DNA of 64,000 bases. Origin: Oreohelix idahoensis. Its lineage: Eukaryota > Mollusca > Gastropoda > Stylommatophora > Oreohelicidae. The notes under the pieces were generated by a model that was given only the letters and a program-made list of their open reading frames with translations, was not told the DNA's origin and did no database searches. Below, in pieces: positions 44,401 through 56,840 of this stretch. The stretch is from positions 62,001-126,000 of the forward strand of contig JAMPIV010004918.1 of NCBI GenBank assembly GCA_024509875.1, written 5' to 3'. Both the position numbers and the translations under genes were made by a program. How positions within the stretch are numbered: the first letter of the stretch is position 1; each line of letters opens with the position of its first letter.

Positions 44401-45298
44401 CCTCATAGTACTACATCACTACTTACACACATATTGTAATAATAATATATGTCAATACAAAGATCCTATCTATAAATTGTGTACATACAACTTGTGATTA
44501 CATTTGATTGTGATTCCTGGTTCACTTTGTAGTTGAATCAGGATATCTATTATTGAAAGGAATTAATACATATTTTAAAAGTTAACACTGGACTTATTAA
44601 GATAGTTTTATAGAGTGTTCTATGTATGTGAGTGTCATAGTGTTGTAAAGTATTGTGGATTAAATTAAATTGTTTATCTGTCTGTTGGTTGTTGTGAACA
44701 TACACTTCATCACTATCATAACCCTAGACATTCAACGTAGTCATCACAATATTCCAGAATAAGTCTGACTGAGGTCTAAATGTGGTAGCAAAGTAAGGTC
44801 ATCTGTAATACACCACACTTATTAGATACAGATACCTTCACAGCTGATCTCAGTCAGTACACTAAGTCCCCTATAAATATTTATATCATCCCACTTTACC
44901 ACACCATCTCGGTATCAATATTACCGATAAACTGTCTGGGGAGATTATGTTGGGGCAGGAATGAGTTCACAGATTTGTTTGTGAGTTTGCATAAAGATGC
45001 AAGCGGAAGTATTAAAGCCTTATTAGAAAGAGGTCGCGCGTTGAAATTTTAAAATGTAATATTTTAAAACACGTGGGGGATATTATGATTTAACACCCCG
45101 ACCCATTTAGTTCTAAAGAGTTTAGCATTGGCTTAATTTGAGAGCCGGAATAGACTTCGACTTCCATTTGCAAATTCGTCAGAAGTACAATCTGGGATTT
45201 GAACTGAGAATTGGAAATATAGCCTAGCGAAATCGGAGTCACAAATCAGACTGCATCGCCACGTCAAGCTAGCAATTCACCAGAGCCAGAAAGAAAAA
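41472..45298. other. No gene seen (about 3.8 kb)
   Basis: No frame with recognisable motifs. Open stretches at 42136-42700 and 43386-43571 are short and on conflicting strands. This is one of the longest stretches without a recognised element and may include host intergenic or intronic DNA. Confidence 0.5.
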
Positions 45299-45461
45299 GA
45301 TCGAAGTATTTGGGCAACTTTAAAATTTAAAAGTAAACTCGCATTTTTTAAAATACAAAGACTGGAAACTTAAAGAAGCAGGATCGAAGTATTTGGGCAA
45401 CTTTAAAAACTAAAAAGTAAACCCGCATTTTTAAATACAAAGACTGGAGACCTAAGGAATC
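45299..45461 (+). repeat. Tandem duplication of about 83 bp
   Basis: GATCGAAGTATTTGGGCAAC at 45299 and again at 45382, each followed by GTAAAC(T/C)CGCATTTTT and ATACAAAGACTGGA, with several differences. Confidence 0.85.
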
Positions 45462-45619
45462 AGATCACCCGTCATAAGAGGGATACTAAAATGTCCAGAA
45501 CAAGTGATTCGAAAGCATCAACGTGCTGTGTCCATTCTAAACTGTGCCAGGAGATTGTATTCCCAAAAGTTACTTTGGGGTAAGTGTAAACATTTATTTT
45601 ACAAATGTGAACTTGACAT

Positions 45620-45760
45620 GTTTTCCTTGCTAAGTGGTTATATATATATGAGGCTGGCAACCTCAACATATGAAAATAGTATGTTCTTAAACCACTACAG
45701 CTAGCGCTGGTGTTTGTTTCGTGCTAATTTGCTCAGAAACGCGAAAGCAGCAGCAACCCC
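45620..45760 (+). repeat. Dispersed repeat fragment (repeat X 3' family)
   Basis: GAGGCTGGCAACCTCAACAT and AACCACTACAGC then GCTGGTGTTTGTTTCGTGC match 8650-8740 and 27532-27570. Confidence 0.55.
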
Positions 45761-47473
45761 AGACTCCGATTGGAGCAGTGATGGGTGATGATTACATCAC
45801 ATGTGCATCAAATGTATAGTATCATATATTTTACACTTAGCTGCCAATAGTAGTTTATGCTCCCGCTGATGGGTTCTTTTTACACTGCTCACGCTTGTCG
45901 CTGGTCAAGGTTGTCGGGTGTAGCTCGTTTCCCAGAAATGTCAAGAAGAATCTACAAAGTTGGTCCCTCGTCTTAAAGCATAGGCCACTTATCCCTTCTT
46001 GTTCCAGAGATACTACTTTCTGCTGGTACCACCAATAAGCCAATCCTGGCTCTCATACTTTTTGCTCAGATGAATAAAAGAGACTTATACGCGTCTGGGG
46101 TGTCGTTTCTTTAATAAGATAATTCCCTCTCTGACTCCGTGTGTTTCAGTTTCCTCAGATATTCCGGTTTTCCTTATTTAAAAATGTTAGAGATTTCCTG
46201 GGCTGAATTGTAAGTCCTGATGAATACTCCAATAAAAGGTGTCCGGTCTGATGAATGGAAATTCTGGTCTAACTACTGGCAGGTCTGGTGTCTTTGGCAG
46301 CGTGAATCTCACAGTGACTGACTGAAGCGTCAGATAATATATTTGCTGTCCTCCCCCGCTCTGTTTGTTATGGAACTCAAATGATCAGCCAATCTGATTT
46401 GAATATTTTGCGTGACTCATCTAGTGCAAAATTTCAACATTACTTTTCTGAAAATGGGCTGTAAACATCCGATTTCCTGGCAGACGAACTCACAGACACA
46501 TATGTAAACTGTGTTTCAGATGTAACAACTTATTACTTTATCAGAAAGTAATCTCTTTGCAACAAGGTGTACCGGAAACAATTATGGCATGCTTGACTGT
46601 CCAGAATGTGTCGCACAGACGATTAATCTCTTATCTGTCGCGCACTCGGGCCTAATCTTAGCAAAGCTTTGTCGCACCCTGGCAAACGCGATGTATTATC
46701 ACAAACAAGGAGTGTCGGATGTTTGAACAAACAAACTCTCTGTTACATAGCAAACAGAAAGAAAGAAAGTGCGACAATTGAAAGCACGCAATAAAATCCG
46801 TACCACAAATGTTCTGATTACTGCCGTAGTGAAACAGAAATTAGAAATAAAGAAGGGGTTGCCCCAATCCTTTGTGCGACATCTCTTGTCCTCAGAATAA
46901 CTCACAAAAACTGTTAAATATGATTGTGACATATTGGCGATCGAGCGTCTGAGAGATAATAATAAATATTTCTGTCACCACAGAAGCAACCCAAAAAGGC
47001 TTGGGCTTATCCCTCGATGATAACTCTTGATTGCGCCAGCCACCTACAAAATACTATTTCTTACACACACTTGGAAAAGAGCCCATTTCTAAACCTACGC
47101 TAAACGCGTTCTCAAATCTGACTGCCTATATTTTGTACCACGATTTACAACGATAAATATTTCCCAAACTTTCTAGATCATGTTTGTCTCAAAAAACCGT
47201 TCACTCGAAATATAAATTTCCCGTGCGTGCAATTTACTATCGCGTAGTCGAACTCAACTTTAAAGAAAAACAGAACTCCAAACTTGAGTCAGCACTTTTT
47301 CTCAAGGGGCGTAAAACACTACTGTTAATCCCTACTTCAGTGTATTATAGATTATCGCCCATTGATTATAAATTTATAAGTCATGGATTTTCGCCCTTGA
47401 TTTAGATTTATAAGTCCTTAATTTCCCTCGTGCATATGTTTCAAACCGGATTTCTGACACTCGAACTCCCTGC
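45761..47473. other. No gene seen
   Basis: About 1.7 kb without motifs. A weak short duplication lies at 47348-47412 (GATTATAAATTTATAAGTC / GATTTAGATTTATAAGTCC). Confidence 0.5.
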
Positions 47474-48298
47474 GAGATACATGTACCTTGAATGGAAAAT
47501 TGCTTAGTAATATACAAGAACAAATGAAGAGATGGACAGAACATTTTGAGGAACTTCTCAATAGGCAAGCTCCAACTAATCCCCCAGACATCCAGCCAAC
47601 AAATCAGCTGTGACCGACCAAGTAGAGAAGAAATAAAGAAAGCCATTAAGTTTCTGAAAGATGGAAAAGCAGTTGGTCCAAATGGCATTCCAATAGAGGC
47701 CATCAAAACAGATATTGATACCTCTACAGAGATAGTATACAAACTACTTTGCATAATCTGGGAGAGAGAGGAAATACCAGCAGAATGGAAGGAAGGTTAT
47801 CTGATCAAGTTGCCTAAGAAGGGAAATTTACAAGAGTGCACACATTATAGAGGAATAATGTTACTATCAGTGTCGGAAAAAGTATTAAACAGAATCGAGA
47901 GATTAAAAGAGTCCATGGACAAGCAACAGAGAGATGAACAAGCAGGTTTTCAACAAAACAGATCCTGTACAGACCAGATAGCCACACTGAGAATAATAGT
48001 TGAACAAAGTCTGGAATGGAATTCACCGCTATACATCGGATTTGTGGGCTATGAAAAGGCATGTTACAGTGTAGACAGAGAATCGCTCTGGAAACTGATG
48101 AGGCATTATGGAGTTCCCATGAAGATCACCAACTTAATAAAGAAAACCTATGAAGGCATGACATGCAGAGTTCGTCATGAAGGACAACTTACAGAACCTT
48201 TTGAGATTCGACTGGGAGTGCGACAGTGATGCGTCTTGTCTCCATTTCTTTTCTTACTAGCAATAGATTGAGTTATGAAAACATCGACATCACACAAC
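47474..48298 (+). pseudogene. RTE-type LINE, RT fingers and palm up to motif B (segment 1 of 2)
   Basis: The frame contains MKRWTEHFEELLNR, then IKKAIKFLKDGKAVGPNGIP (RT motif 1), LPKKGNLQECTHYRGIMLLS, DEQAGFQQNRSCTDQIATLR and a palm motif A degraded to FVGYEKACYSVDRESLW. GVRQ is followed by a TGA stop and then CVLSPFLFLLAID. The order and wording fit RTE-type endonuclease-reverse transcriptases. The endonuclease part is missing on the left. The solo LTR at 48299-49707 splits the frame just before the motif C region. Confidence 0.85.
48294..48298 (+). repeat. Left target-site duplication of the solo LTR
   Basis: ACAAC, repeated at 49708-49712. Confidence 0.88.
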
Positions 48299-49707
48299 TG
48301 TTGCTGTCGTTTTTGACGGTTTCATAAGACGTAAATCTATTTAATACTTTTGATGATCTAAGTTAGAGAACTGTTTATGAACTCCCTGGGACAGGTTGAT
48401 TTGGGGTTATCTTCCCTTTGTTTTATTCATTGTTGTTGACCTGTCTTAAGTCGGGGTTAGCTTTACTCAGATCTGTGCTGTCTACACATGCGCAAGTTTT
48501 TTGAGCGCGAACGGAAAGACTTCCGTCAGGGAGTGATGATCTGGGTTCTGACCGGACTAGTATGTCCGTGGTACTTCTCTGCATTATCTGGGGGAAAGAT
48601 AGTCTTCAGTGTGACTGTGATGTCAGTGATTCTCCCCAGAGTTATTCTGTTCGTCAAGAATGACGACAGTTGTTATTTGTGTATTTCTTGGATTCTGTCA
48701 AAGGTAAAAGAAACTTAATTATTATGCCTAAGTTGCAGAACATTTTGTGGCAACCTGTGAGTAGAGCTCACAGTCCTTTGAGATGCAGAGTCCATTATTT
48801 GTGCTGGATGTAGCCAACTAAGACTATTCGTCTAACTGTTATACAGAAGCCCAGTGAAGATATATTATTATGAAAACCGCATGTTGGCGGTATGTTTCGG
48901 CATGGATGATTATGCCTGCCTATGAAGAATACACAGTTGTTTACATTATTATAGAGGCCCGACATTACGGCCAATATCTTTGAGCAGAAGAAGATGTATC
49001 TGGCGTGTTATGCCAGATGAATTGCAGCATTATTATTATTATGCAATTGAGAACTCGCCTTTTGGTACGGTGGAGTTGGTTAAAGTACCTGACGCGCTGA
49101 GTCAGTGGTACGTGAGCTGCAGTATGAACTATGTGTTAAAGGACAGACCATTGTCGATAACGTCCTGATAGATGAGTGGTTCAAGCTTTGTAATGCCAGA
49201 TGTTTTGCCAGTCATTTCCAGTTTATATGATGTCCTTGATCCTTGTCCATTTGACTGTAACTGTTGATGTCACTGTGTCTCGTAAATAAATGGTTGAAAA
49301 GTTCCAGCAGTTGCAACAATTACTGACTACTGCACGTGAGTGAGTGGGTGCATTGTTTACCTGTCAAAGAGCCTAAACGCATTCGTGTTGTCTACACACC
49401 CACATCACTTATCAACCCACACAAACTTCGAGTACTTCACATTCAAGAGATGTATGATGTTTGAATGTCAACATGACACCCTGTTAGCGCCTCAACGCCT
49501 GGTGAGCTAATCATGCACAACAACGCTGTTTGGCCCAGGTCGTACTGACTACGCACGCACAGAAACCTACAGTAACACCGTGCAGGAACATTGGGGTAGA
49601 TCGTACAGCCTTCAACATTCTAGTGGCGCATCAACACATCCATACAATAACAGTACACAGTAAAGATATCGTTACATTCCTGGTGGTCATGAAATAGGAC
49701 TGTTACA
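48299..49707 (+). mobile_element. Solo LTR (1409 bp) related to the LTR of element 1
   Basis: Begins TGTTGCTGTCGTTTTTGACG and ends GACTGTTACA. Flanked by a 5-bp duplication ACAAC. Shared blocks with element 1's LTR include GACAGGTTGATTTGGGGTTA, AATAAATGGTTGAAA (signal at 49285-49290), and CCTAAACGCATTCGTG. No internal region or second LTR is present, so the insertion has been reduced by LTR-LTR recombination. It is inserted in sense orientation within an RTE LINE ORF, and LINE coding resumes cleanly after it. Greater divergence from element 1 suggests an older or different subfamily. Confidence 0.9.
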
Positions 49708-49712
49708 ACAAC

Positions 49713-50540
49713 AGAAATGGAATTCAGTGGAATTTGACTAAACAGCTTGATGATCTGGATTTTGCAGATGGCTTGGCTTTTCTGTCCCATAACCATAATC
49801 AGATGCAAGAGAAAATTAAAATACTTGATGAGAGGTCACAACAAGTGGGTCTGAAAATACACAGGGAAAAGACAACGATAATGAGAATAAATGCAAGAAA
49901 TGATAACAAGGTTGAACTTGAAGAAACACCACTAAAAGATGTAGAATCGTACACATAACTTGGCACCAAAATAGACAAAGTTGGAGGGACAAACACTGAT
50001 ATCAAAACAAGAATACAAAAAGCAAGAGGAGCTTTCGTTGCGTTGGGAAATATATGGAGAATAAGAGAAATCAAGTCTAACATGAAAATAATAATCTTCA
50101 ACTCAAATGTCAAGTCAGTCCTATTGTATGGCTCTGAAACATGGAGAACAGCAAAAAAATAACAACAAGAAAGTTTCAGACATTCATAAACGGGTGCTTG
50201 CGTAGAATAGAAGGACTGAAATGGTATGACAAAGTCGCAAATGTGGAACTGATGACAAGAGACAGACAAGTGCCGGTGGAACAAGAGTTGAGAAGACGCT
50301 GGTGATGGATAGGACACACACTGAGGAAACCTGTTGATAGCATTATAAGGCAGTCCTTGTTCTGGAATCCCCAGGGAAAGAAAGGCAGAGGTAGACCAAA
50401 ACACACATGGAATAGAAAGCTAGATACAGAAGTGAAAATGATGAGGAAAAATATGGAAAGACCTTGAGCGGATGGCACGTGACAGGAAGACTTGGCATGT
50501 TTGTTGAAGGCCTATACTCCTTGGGGGGGGGGGGGGGGCG
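49713..50540 (+). pseudogene. RTE-type LINE, RT palm to C terminus (segment 2 of 2)
   Basis: Continues with TKQLDDLDFADGLAFLSHN (motif C, FADG instead of FADD, 49733-49789), then VGLKIHREKTTIMRINARN and GTKIDKVGGTNTDIKTRI. KSVLLYGSETWRT follows, and the end has GKKGRGRPKHTWNRKLDTE, the usual RTE C terminus. Stops occur at about 49957, 50159, 50303 and 50465. A poly(G) run at 50524-50538 lies at the end of the match. Confidence 0.85.
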
Positions 50541-52867
50541 CTAAAGGGTATTGGTATTTATGATGGTCACATCGCACTTTCATTATAATTCATTCAAACA
50601 TCAGCAACATCGGTATGAACACTGTTGTCTTTTGCACACATGATAAAACGTCGCCATGTCCGCTTATCATTATTATTATTGTTTTGTAACATTCCGTTCT
50701 GTGAAACGCTGGAATGCAGTACGAAGGCTTCCTTTAGCTAGTCTTTTGCTTTGGCTGATTTGCTACGCAACAGTGCCGCAGAATAAGTGAGTTCTGGGTT
50801 TCGTGGTATAGCGACTTTTGGGACACCCTGTGTATATATACATATTTTTTTTTGGAGCATTCAGAATTATTCTCTCTGTATTCTTTTCGTAGACCTTGCC
50901 CCTTGCGAAAACGTCGTGGTCGTATCGTGATATAATCTGGGCCTTTTTTCCTAGTAAGAGAACCCTAATACATAATTTCGTTTAACTCAGGTCTTTAGTA
51001 CAGGTGTCGTGTCATATTTGATTAATTACATCATCATTATCGGAGTAGCAAGCAGTCCTTTGGAGCTTCAAGTATTTATCTACTCTTCTAATGCTTGTAG
51101 TTCTTTTCAGGACTAGCCTTTTTTGTGGGGACTGCTCCTTGCTAGCACATAGGTACGTATAGTCCTTTTCAGGGCTTAGTATGTATCAACACTGCACTTG
51201 AGTTGACAGAGTTCGATTATTTTTAAATGGCAGTTACTGTCTGATATGGACGACGGCCTTCCTTCTTGACTGACAACAGCGTACCTCACTACATAAAGGT
51301 GAAATCTTCAAGGAAAAAACAAACAAACAGGCAGACAGTGCGGTAAATTCTTTTATTTATGTCTGTCCTGCTTAACCATCAAATCCTGATCAATTTGGGT
51401 GTAAATTTATACAATTAGGCTTGTAAAAACAAGCTTTTGTGAGAGTTTCGTGTTACATTTGAGGGAGGAAAAAAAAAAAAAAAGAACGGAAAATAAAAAC
51501 ACAGCTATTTCAATCGAATGGGAGTTTCTTTCCACAACTTTAGGCCGGATCACGTGATATTAATGGGTTTAAACACGCCTTTTGGAATTAATGTATTCCC
51601 CCTTCTCCGAAACTATTGTATTCTTCAAGCTTACACTTACATTATGTCGGCTTGTGATCATTTAGCTGATAAATTGAAGTCATTTAACACCTGTGTGGGA
51701 TATTAGAACAGCAAGGGGGAGCTTATCGTGTGTCTGCTCGTTGTATTCATCCAAGATATTTGTGTAGTAAGTTGGGTTATCTTTCACAACACATTACACA
51801 TGCATATAGATTTTAGTTGGATTAGTTAGAAATGTGTTGTCTTTCAAAACACATTACGCACTCATGTAACTTTTAGTAGGATCAGTTAGAATTGTGTTGC
51901 CCTGAGTACATCTCTGATGGAAAAATATTTCAAACTGATCCTAGTTAAAATATGTAGGCATTTACAGTGGCGGCCCCAAAGTTGTTTGGCTAGTAGGGAT
52001 GTCTATAAATAATTTTGTAGTTACATGTGTTCATAAGCATGCGGCAGAAAGGTATAAGAGCTTAAATATGACAATAGCATACACAGCAATCACAGTTCAG
52101 GTTATTCATCGTCAAGGTTACACTAACAAGAACTTTTTAATTTCTCGAAATAACAAGCGCTGAAATGCGAATTTTATTCAGGCTTGTCCAATTCGCCTTT
52201 AATACTGACGAGCACAAAGTCATTCAGCTAATGTGGTCCTAAAGGTTGTACACCCTGCGCTGAATGTGTTTTTCAGTTAAAACAAATTTACTACGTTAAA
52301 TGTATAATAAGTATTAAACCTAAGAGTTGTGTGGTTTACAATAACTAGATCACATAACAACAGCGTCATAGTGACACCGCATAATTGAAGACAAGTCAAC
52401 TCTAGTTATTTTTGAGATGGCATGTTACCCCTTTTGAGGAATTCCGTACATTCGCAATTAAGCATATTTTCTCCAGCGTTGTAATACAACGTTTTGTGAA
52501 ACGTAAACTTCCTCAAACAATTCAATCACATTCTTGGGGAAGGCTTGTATTATTCCCCAAGCTTGTATTATAGTTTAGAAAGATTTTGAAAACGAGGCGG
52601 GCGTATTCAGGAAGTGGGAATGGGACGGCTAAGCAACGAGAGATTGTTGGAAGAGAAGGCTTGAGTTGGACTCAGTATAGAATCATAGCTGTTGAAATAT
52701 ATCCATGGAGACTTGTTATATGTCACTGTTAAAACACGGAAAAGAGTTTTTTACAAACACAAAAATATAAGCTCATGTGGGGATGGGTCCTACTATCCCC
52801 TATTAACGAGTCAACACTGTGAATGTGTAATGTAATCCGTTAGCGGTGATGTCTTCTTCTTCGTTCT
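50541..52867. other. No gene seen (about 2.3 kb)
   Basis: Includes a lone mariner-like terminus GCGACTTTTGGGACACCCTG near 50811, a weak tandem duplication of about 67 bp at 51775-51900 (TCTTTCACAACACATTAC / TCTTTCAAAACACATTAC), and otherwise AT-rich non-coding DNA. Confidence 0.5.
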
Positions 52868-52869
52868 CC

Positions 52870-53003
52870 CTCAGATGTCAACTTGAATAAGTTCAAAGTT
52901 CACCCTCAGATGTCAACTTGAATAAGTTCAAAGTTCACCCTCAGATGTCAACTTGAATAAGTTCAAAGTTCACCCTCAGATGTCAACTTGAATAAGTTCA
53001 AAG
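52870..53003 (-). repeat. 35-bp tandem repeat made from the LINE's last codons
   Basis: The unit CTCAGATGTCAACTTGAATA then AGTTCAAAGTTCACC repeats from 52870 at 35-bp steps, four copies, the last merging into the ORF. On the minus strand each unit re-encodes the ORF end FELIQVDI and its stop. It looks like a 3' tail built by slippage or repeated template switching on the LINE end. Confidence 0.85.
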
Positions 53004-55366
53004 AAAACAGTGGTCAGCCTGAGGCTGTTGATATCTCCGTAGATTTTCTCCAGGAATGGTACTGGTGATGGCCATATGCGTTTTCTCTGTTCCTCATATG
53101 TTGGGCACCTTTGAAGCAGATGTTCGGCAGTCATTTTATCGGTGCCACAGTCACACTCATCAGTAGTTCCTATCTTTAATTTGTTGAATAGATGGTATCT
53201 CAATCTGTTATGACCTTTGCGAAGTCTGAAGATTACCACTTGTTCACTTCTGCTGAGCTGGTAATACAGATCATTTTGTGTGTGGCCTGGATGCTCTTCT
53301 TCCCATTTGTGCCTGTATCTGCGCTTGATAAAACTCTTGGCCTCCTCATAAGTTATATTTGTGTCAAGTTGAGGAAGTTCTCCCCCTTCCTTTGCCAATC
53401 TGTCAGCCTCTTCATTACCAAGGATGCTGCAGTGAGAAGGGATCCACTGTATCACGATTCTTTTGTATTGCTGACATAGTCTGTGAAGTGTTACTCTTAG
53501 GTCATCCAGTTCAGCATTTATTTGACTTTTCAGCGTTGTAATCACTGACAGCGCATCTGAGAAGATAGCTACTGGTCTCTCTGGGCTTTCTTCTGTCATT
53601 AGAATTTCTGATGCAGTTTTTAAGGCCTCTGCCTCTGCTCTGAAGTTACTTGAAAATTTCTCTGTTGCGACTGCTATCTTTTTTTGTGTGCCATTGCTTA
53701 AGCTCAGGAAGACTCCTCCACTCCCATCTTCTGTTGCATTAGTTGCTGATCCATCTGTTTATGCATGGGTCCAGGTGTTGCTTGGGTAATGTTTCTGTAT
53801 ATATTTTGTGGTTAGGACTCTCCTTTCTGTTTCATTTTGGCTGTTCTTTCTCTCAATACCAGGAACGTTTTCTATCATTTCAGGGAAGCACTGTTGTTTC
53901 CAAATTGATAGCTTGTGTGCAGTACATATTGGCATAGCTGTTGATATTGCGTTTATGGGGTCTGCTCTCATCTTTGTTTTGACTGTCTCTACAAAGTTTC
54001 TTCGCTTCAGTCTTCCCCTTCCAAGTCCATTTATTCTCTGTTGCATTGGGTGGTCTATCAGCCTCCTGAATTTCTCGGCTTGTTGCTGGGCTCTGCTATC
54101 TCTTCTATCCTCAATAGGCTGGAGGTGAATAATCTTTTCCAACTCTTTTATGGGTGTTGACTTCATGCCCCCTGTTATGATTCTCATTGCTTGGTTTTGG
54201 GTTCTGTTTATTTTGTCAAAGTTCGACTTAGCTGCCGTTGACCATGTTGCAATGCCATATTCTAAGACTGGTCTCACTCGCCCAGTATATAGCTTCTTTA
54301 GTACTCTCTCGTCTGCTCCCCAACCCATGCCAGCAAGCTTTTTCATGATTGCCATTCTCTGGCTTGCTCTTGTCCTGTTTTTCTCAATCTGGGTTTTTCA
54401 AGTCACGCGGCGATCAAAGGTAATGCCTAGGTAGTTTGGGTTGTCATCCAGATGTAGATTTTCCCCATTTAGCACCAATTTGGAGATCTGTGGTTTGTTA
54501 GAGAGAGAAAACACTGTGAATGATGTTTACCCTTCATTTATCTTTACTAGCCATGCCTTGGCCCACTCCTCCAATGATGTTAGGGCTTGCTGCATCCGAA
54601 TGCTTGCCGTAGTGATATATTCCTCTGAGATCCACAGGGCTAAGACGTCTGCAAAGGAGGCATTGTGGGTTCTTCTGGGAATATTCTCTGATATGTCATT
54701 TATATATGTGAGGAACAACGTGGGTGACAGGACTCCCCCTTGGGGAACACTCTGCTCCAATACCATCTTCCTACTGGTCTGTCCTTGTAGTTGGACTCTG
54801 GCCGTTCTATTCTCAAGATAGTGGCTGATCCATTTGAACATTCTCCCACACACTTCACTTATTTGCAGCTTGACTTTCAGTCCATCTGTCCACACTTTGT
54901 CAAATGCTTTTTCTAAGTCCACCCAAACCACCAGTGTGCCCTTTTTTTCTTGGAAAGCGTCCTCAATTTTCTGAGTTATATAAGTGATCTGGTCTTCAGT
55001 GGATCTGTGTTTTTTGAATCCTCCTTGCTGTGGGGCTAAGATATGTTTTTCCTCTAGATGACACATTATTCGAGTATTAATTATGCGCTCCATCAATTTT
55101 CCAACACAAGTAAGTAGACTGATAGGCCTGTAGCCATTTGGTTCTGTCTGAACTTTGTCTTTCTTAGGTATTGGAATCAGTATGGCATCTTTCCATGCCT
55201 GTGGTACTATTCCTCTTTTCCAGCTGCAGTTTAGGATGGCCAGAAGCTTCTTTTTTGCCTTTGTTCCTAGGCCTGTTAGCATTTCATTGGTTATCCCATC
55301 TTTTCCAGCCATCTGCCCCCCTAATGTGATTATTTTCCGAACAAATGATATAATATCGAATGTAGG
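52976..55366 (-). pseudogene. LINE with RT and RNase H (I/Ingi-like), one frame with three stops
   Basis: Read on the minus strand in one uninterrupted phase from 55366 to 52976 except for stops at 54527-54529, about 54396 and 53759-53761. RT: QMAGKDGITNEM, WKDAILIPIPKKDK, NGYRPISLLTCVGK, QQGGFKKHRSTEDQ, WVDLEKAFDKVW (motif A) and SVPQGGVLSPTLFLTYINDI (motif B). Motif C is FADV rather than FADD (about 54638-54649). C-terminal RNase H: TDGSATNATEDGSGG, AIFSDALSV, IQWIPSHCSILGNEEADRLA, then a zinc-like CDCGTD..EHLLQRCP. LINEs with RNase H after the RT include the I, R1 and Ingi groups. The 5' half is cut by LTR element 2 at 55367, and endonuclease sequence would lie beyond it, outside the window. 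Confidence 0.88.
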
Positions 55367-56840
55367 TGTAAAGGGCAATTTTTACTATCTTGCAATATAA
55401 TACATTTATATTCTTATTATGTTCGCAAATATTTTGTAAGCAAAGTATTTCCTTTTTAAGTGCTTAAGGAGAAGTCATTTTTGGGTTGCTTCCCTTGAAA
55501 ATAGTTCTGTCATCTTCGATCGGACTCCGCAGACGACTCTAGGCCTACTGCGATTTATTCTGTGGCTGGGTAGGAATAGATTGTTCTTGCTTCAGTATAT
55601 CTATGGCCTGAATTTATACGTAGTGTTTGTATGAGTAGGACGAGTCTGTCTTATATATGGATATCTTTGCATTTCTAAGTCGAACTAATTTGGTTGTCGC
55701 TAGAAAAGGTCAAAGGCTATGCAGCGGAAGTATCGCTAGCAAAGGGTGTGATCCATGGCTGTCATCCTGTGAGGATGCCGAGTTTTGTTGTAGCAGGCTT
55801 TTTGCCGAAATAGTGATCTATATATGGATGGGGGAAAGTGATAGTCATTTAGACATGTTGTATGTACTTTACCCCAGTGTTTATTCTCTTTTGCCAAGGA
55901 ATGGCAAAGTTATATTTCGCATAAAAAGGTAAAACCACAATTTATTATGAACTTGGGCTTCGCCATCGTTGTTGATAAGCAGATGCACAGTGGTACTTTT
56001 AAAAAGAATATCCATTCAAAGGAAGAAGACATTCCTATGTATCAGCACTGGATTGTATGATATTATTCAATTACCTCTATGAGAGAAGCTATGAAGAAAT
56101 GAGGACATTTAATGAATGACCAATTTTGGTCTATATTCTATAGTGAGTGAAGCTCACGAGAGAGAGAACAGCCATGTTGAAATTCATATACTTTGTATTT
56201 ATCGAGTGAGAAAAAGGGATGCCTGTACTATCGCTCGATGAACCAAGAGATCACTGCTACATGTGAGAACCCATGTCTGGGATTCCTATATTATGAAATA
56301 TATATATATTGAACTTTACGTGAAGGAATATTCGCTAGACGAGGTTAGGTCTAGGAGCCTTCCTATATATTGGTTATGGTCTGACGTGCCCAGTCAGTAA
56401 AGCCAGATGATTTACATGATGGAACGCTGAATGCTTATTTACGAATGCTCCATTATGATATTTGCCAAGCATGAATGCTAACTTAAGATGATATTCCTGT
56501 GATCAACATTATGCTGTCTATGTCGACATTTGTTCCTGTAACCATACACGTACTGTCCAAGTGTGCGTCCCATTAAATGTTATAAAAAGACCACCGTAGT
56601 TCCAGTACTTCTTGAATTCGAACAGTGTGAGTATGAGTGATGTACTACCAACCTGTCAACTCTATCGAATCATTCTACCATTCGCGTACTGACATTCAGA
56701 TACACACTCATTGTTTACACTCACATTCTTGTCGGAGCCTCATCACGTTCCAGGACAAGATGACCTGTATGACCAAAACTGTGCTGGGTTTGATGAGTTG
56801 ACAATCGTTACACTTTACTACACCAGTCCCAACATCTACA
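55367..56840 (+). repeat. 5' LTR of element 2 (right boundary uncertain)
   Basis: The left end is fixed by identity with 63497 onward. The right end is not defined by a second copy in the window. It is either CGTTACA at 56812 or ATCTACA at 56840, the latter leaving the PBS-like TGGTGGAC at 56850. A candidate polyadenylation signal ATTAAA is at 56572-56577. Short frames within it (55657-55932) are LTR sequence, not genes. Confidence 0.75.

Noticed and set aside
40660..50830. CAGAGTGTCCAAAAAGTC (40660) and CTTTTGGGACACCCTG (50815) as two ends of one mariner element
   Set aside because: They are 10 kb apart with unrelated sequence between, and the ends differ. They are treated as separate fragments.
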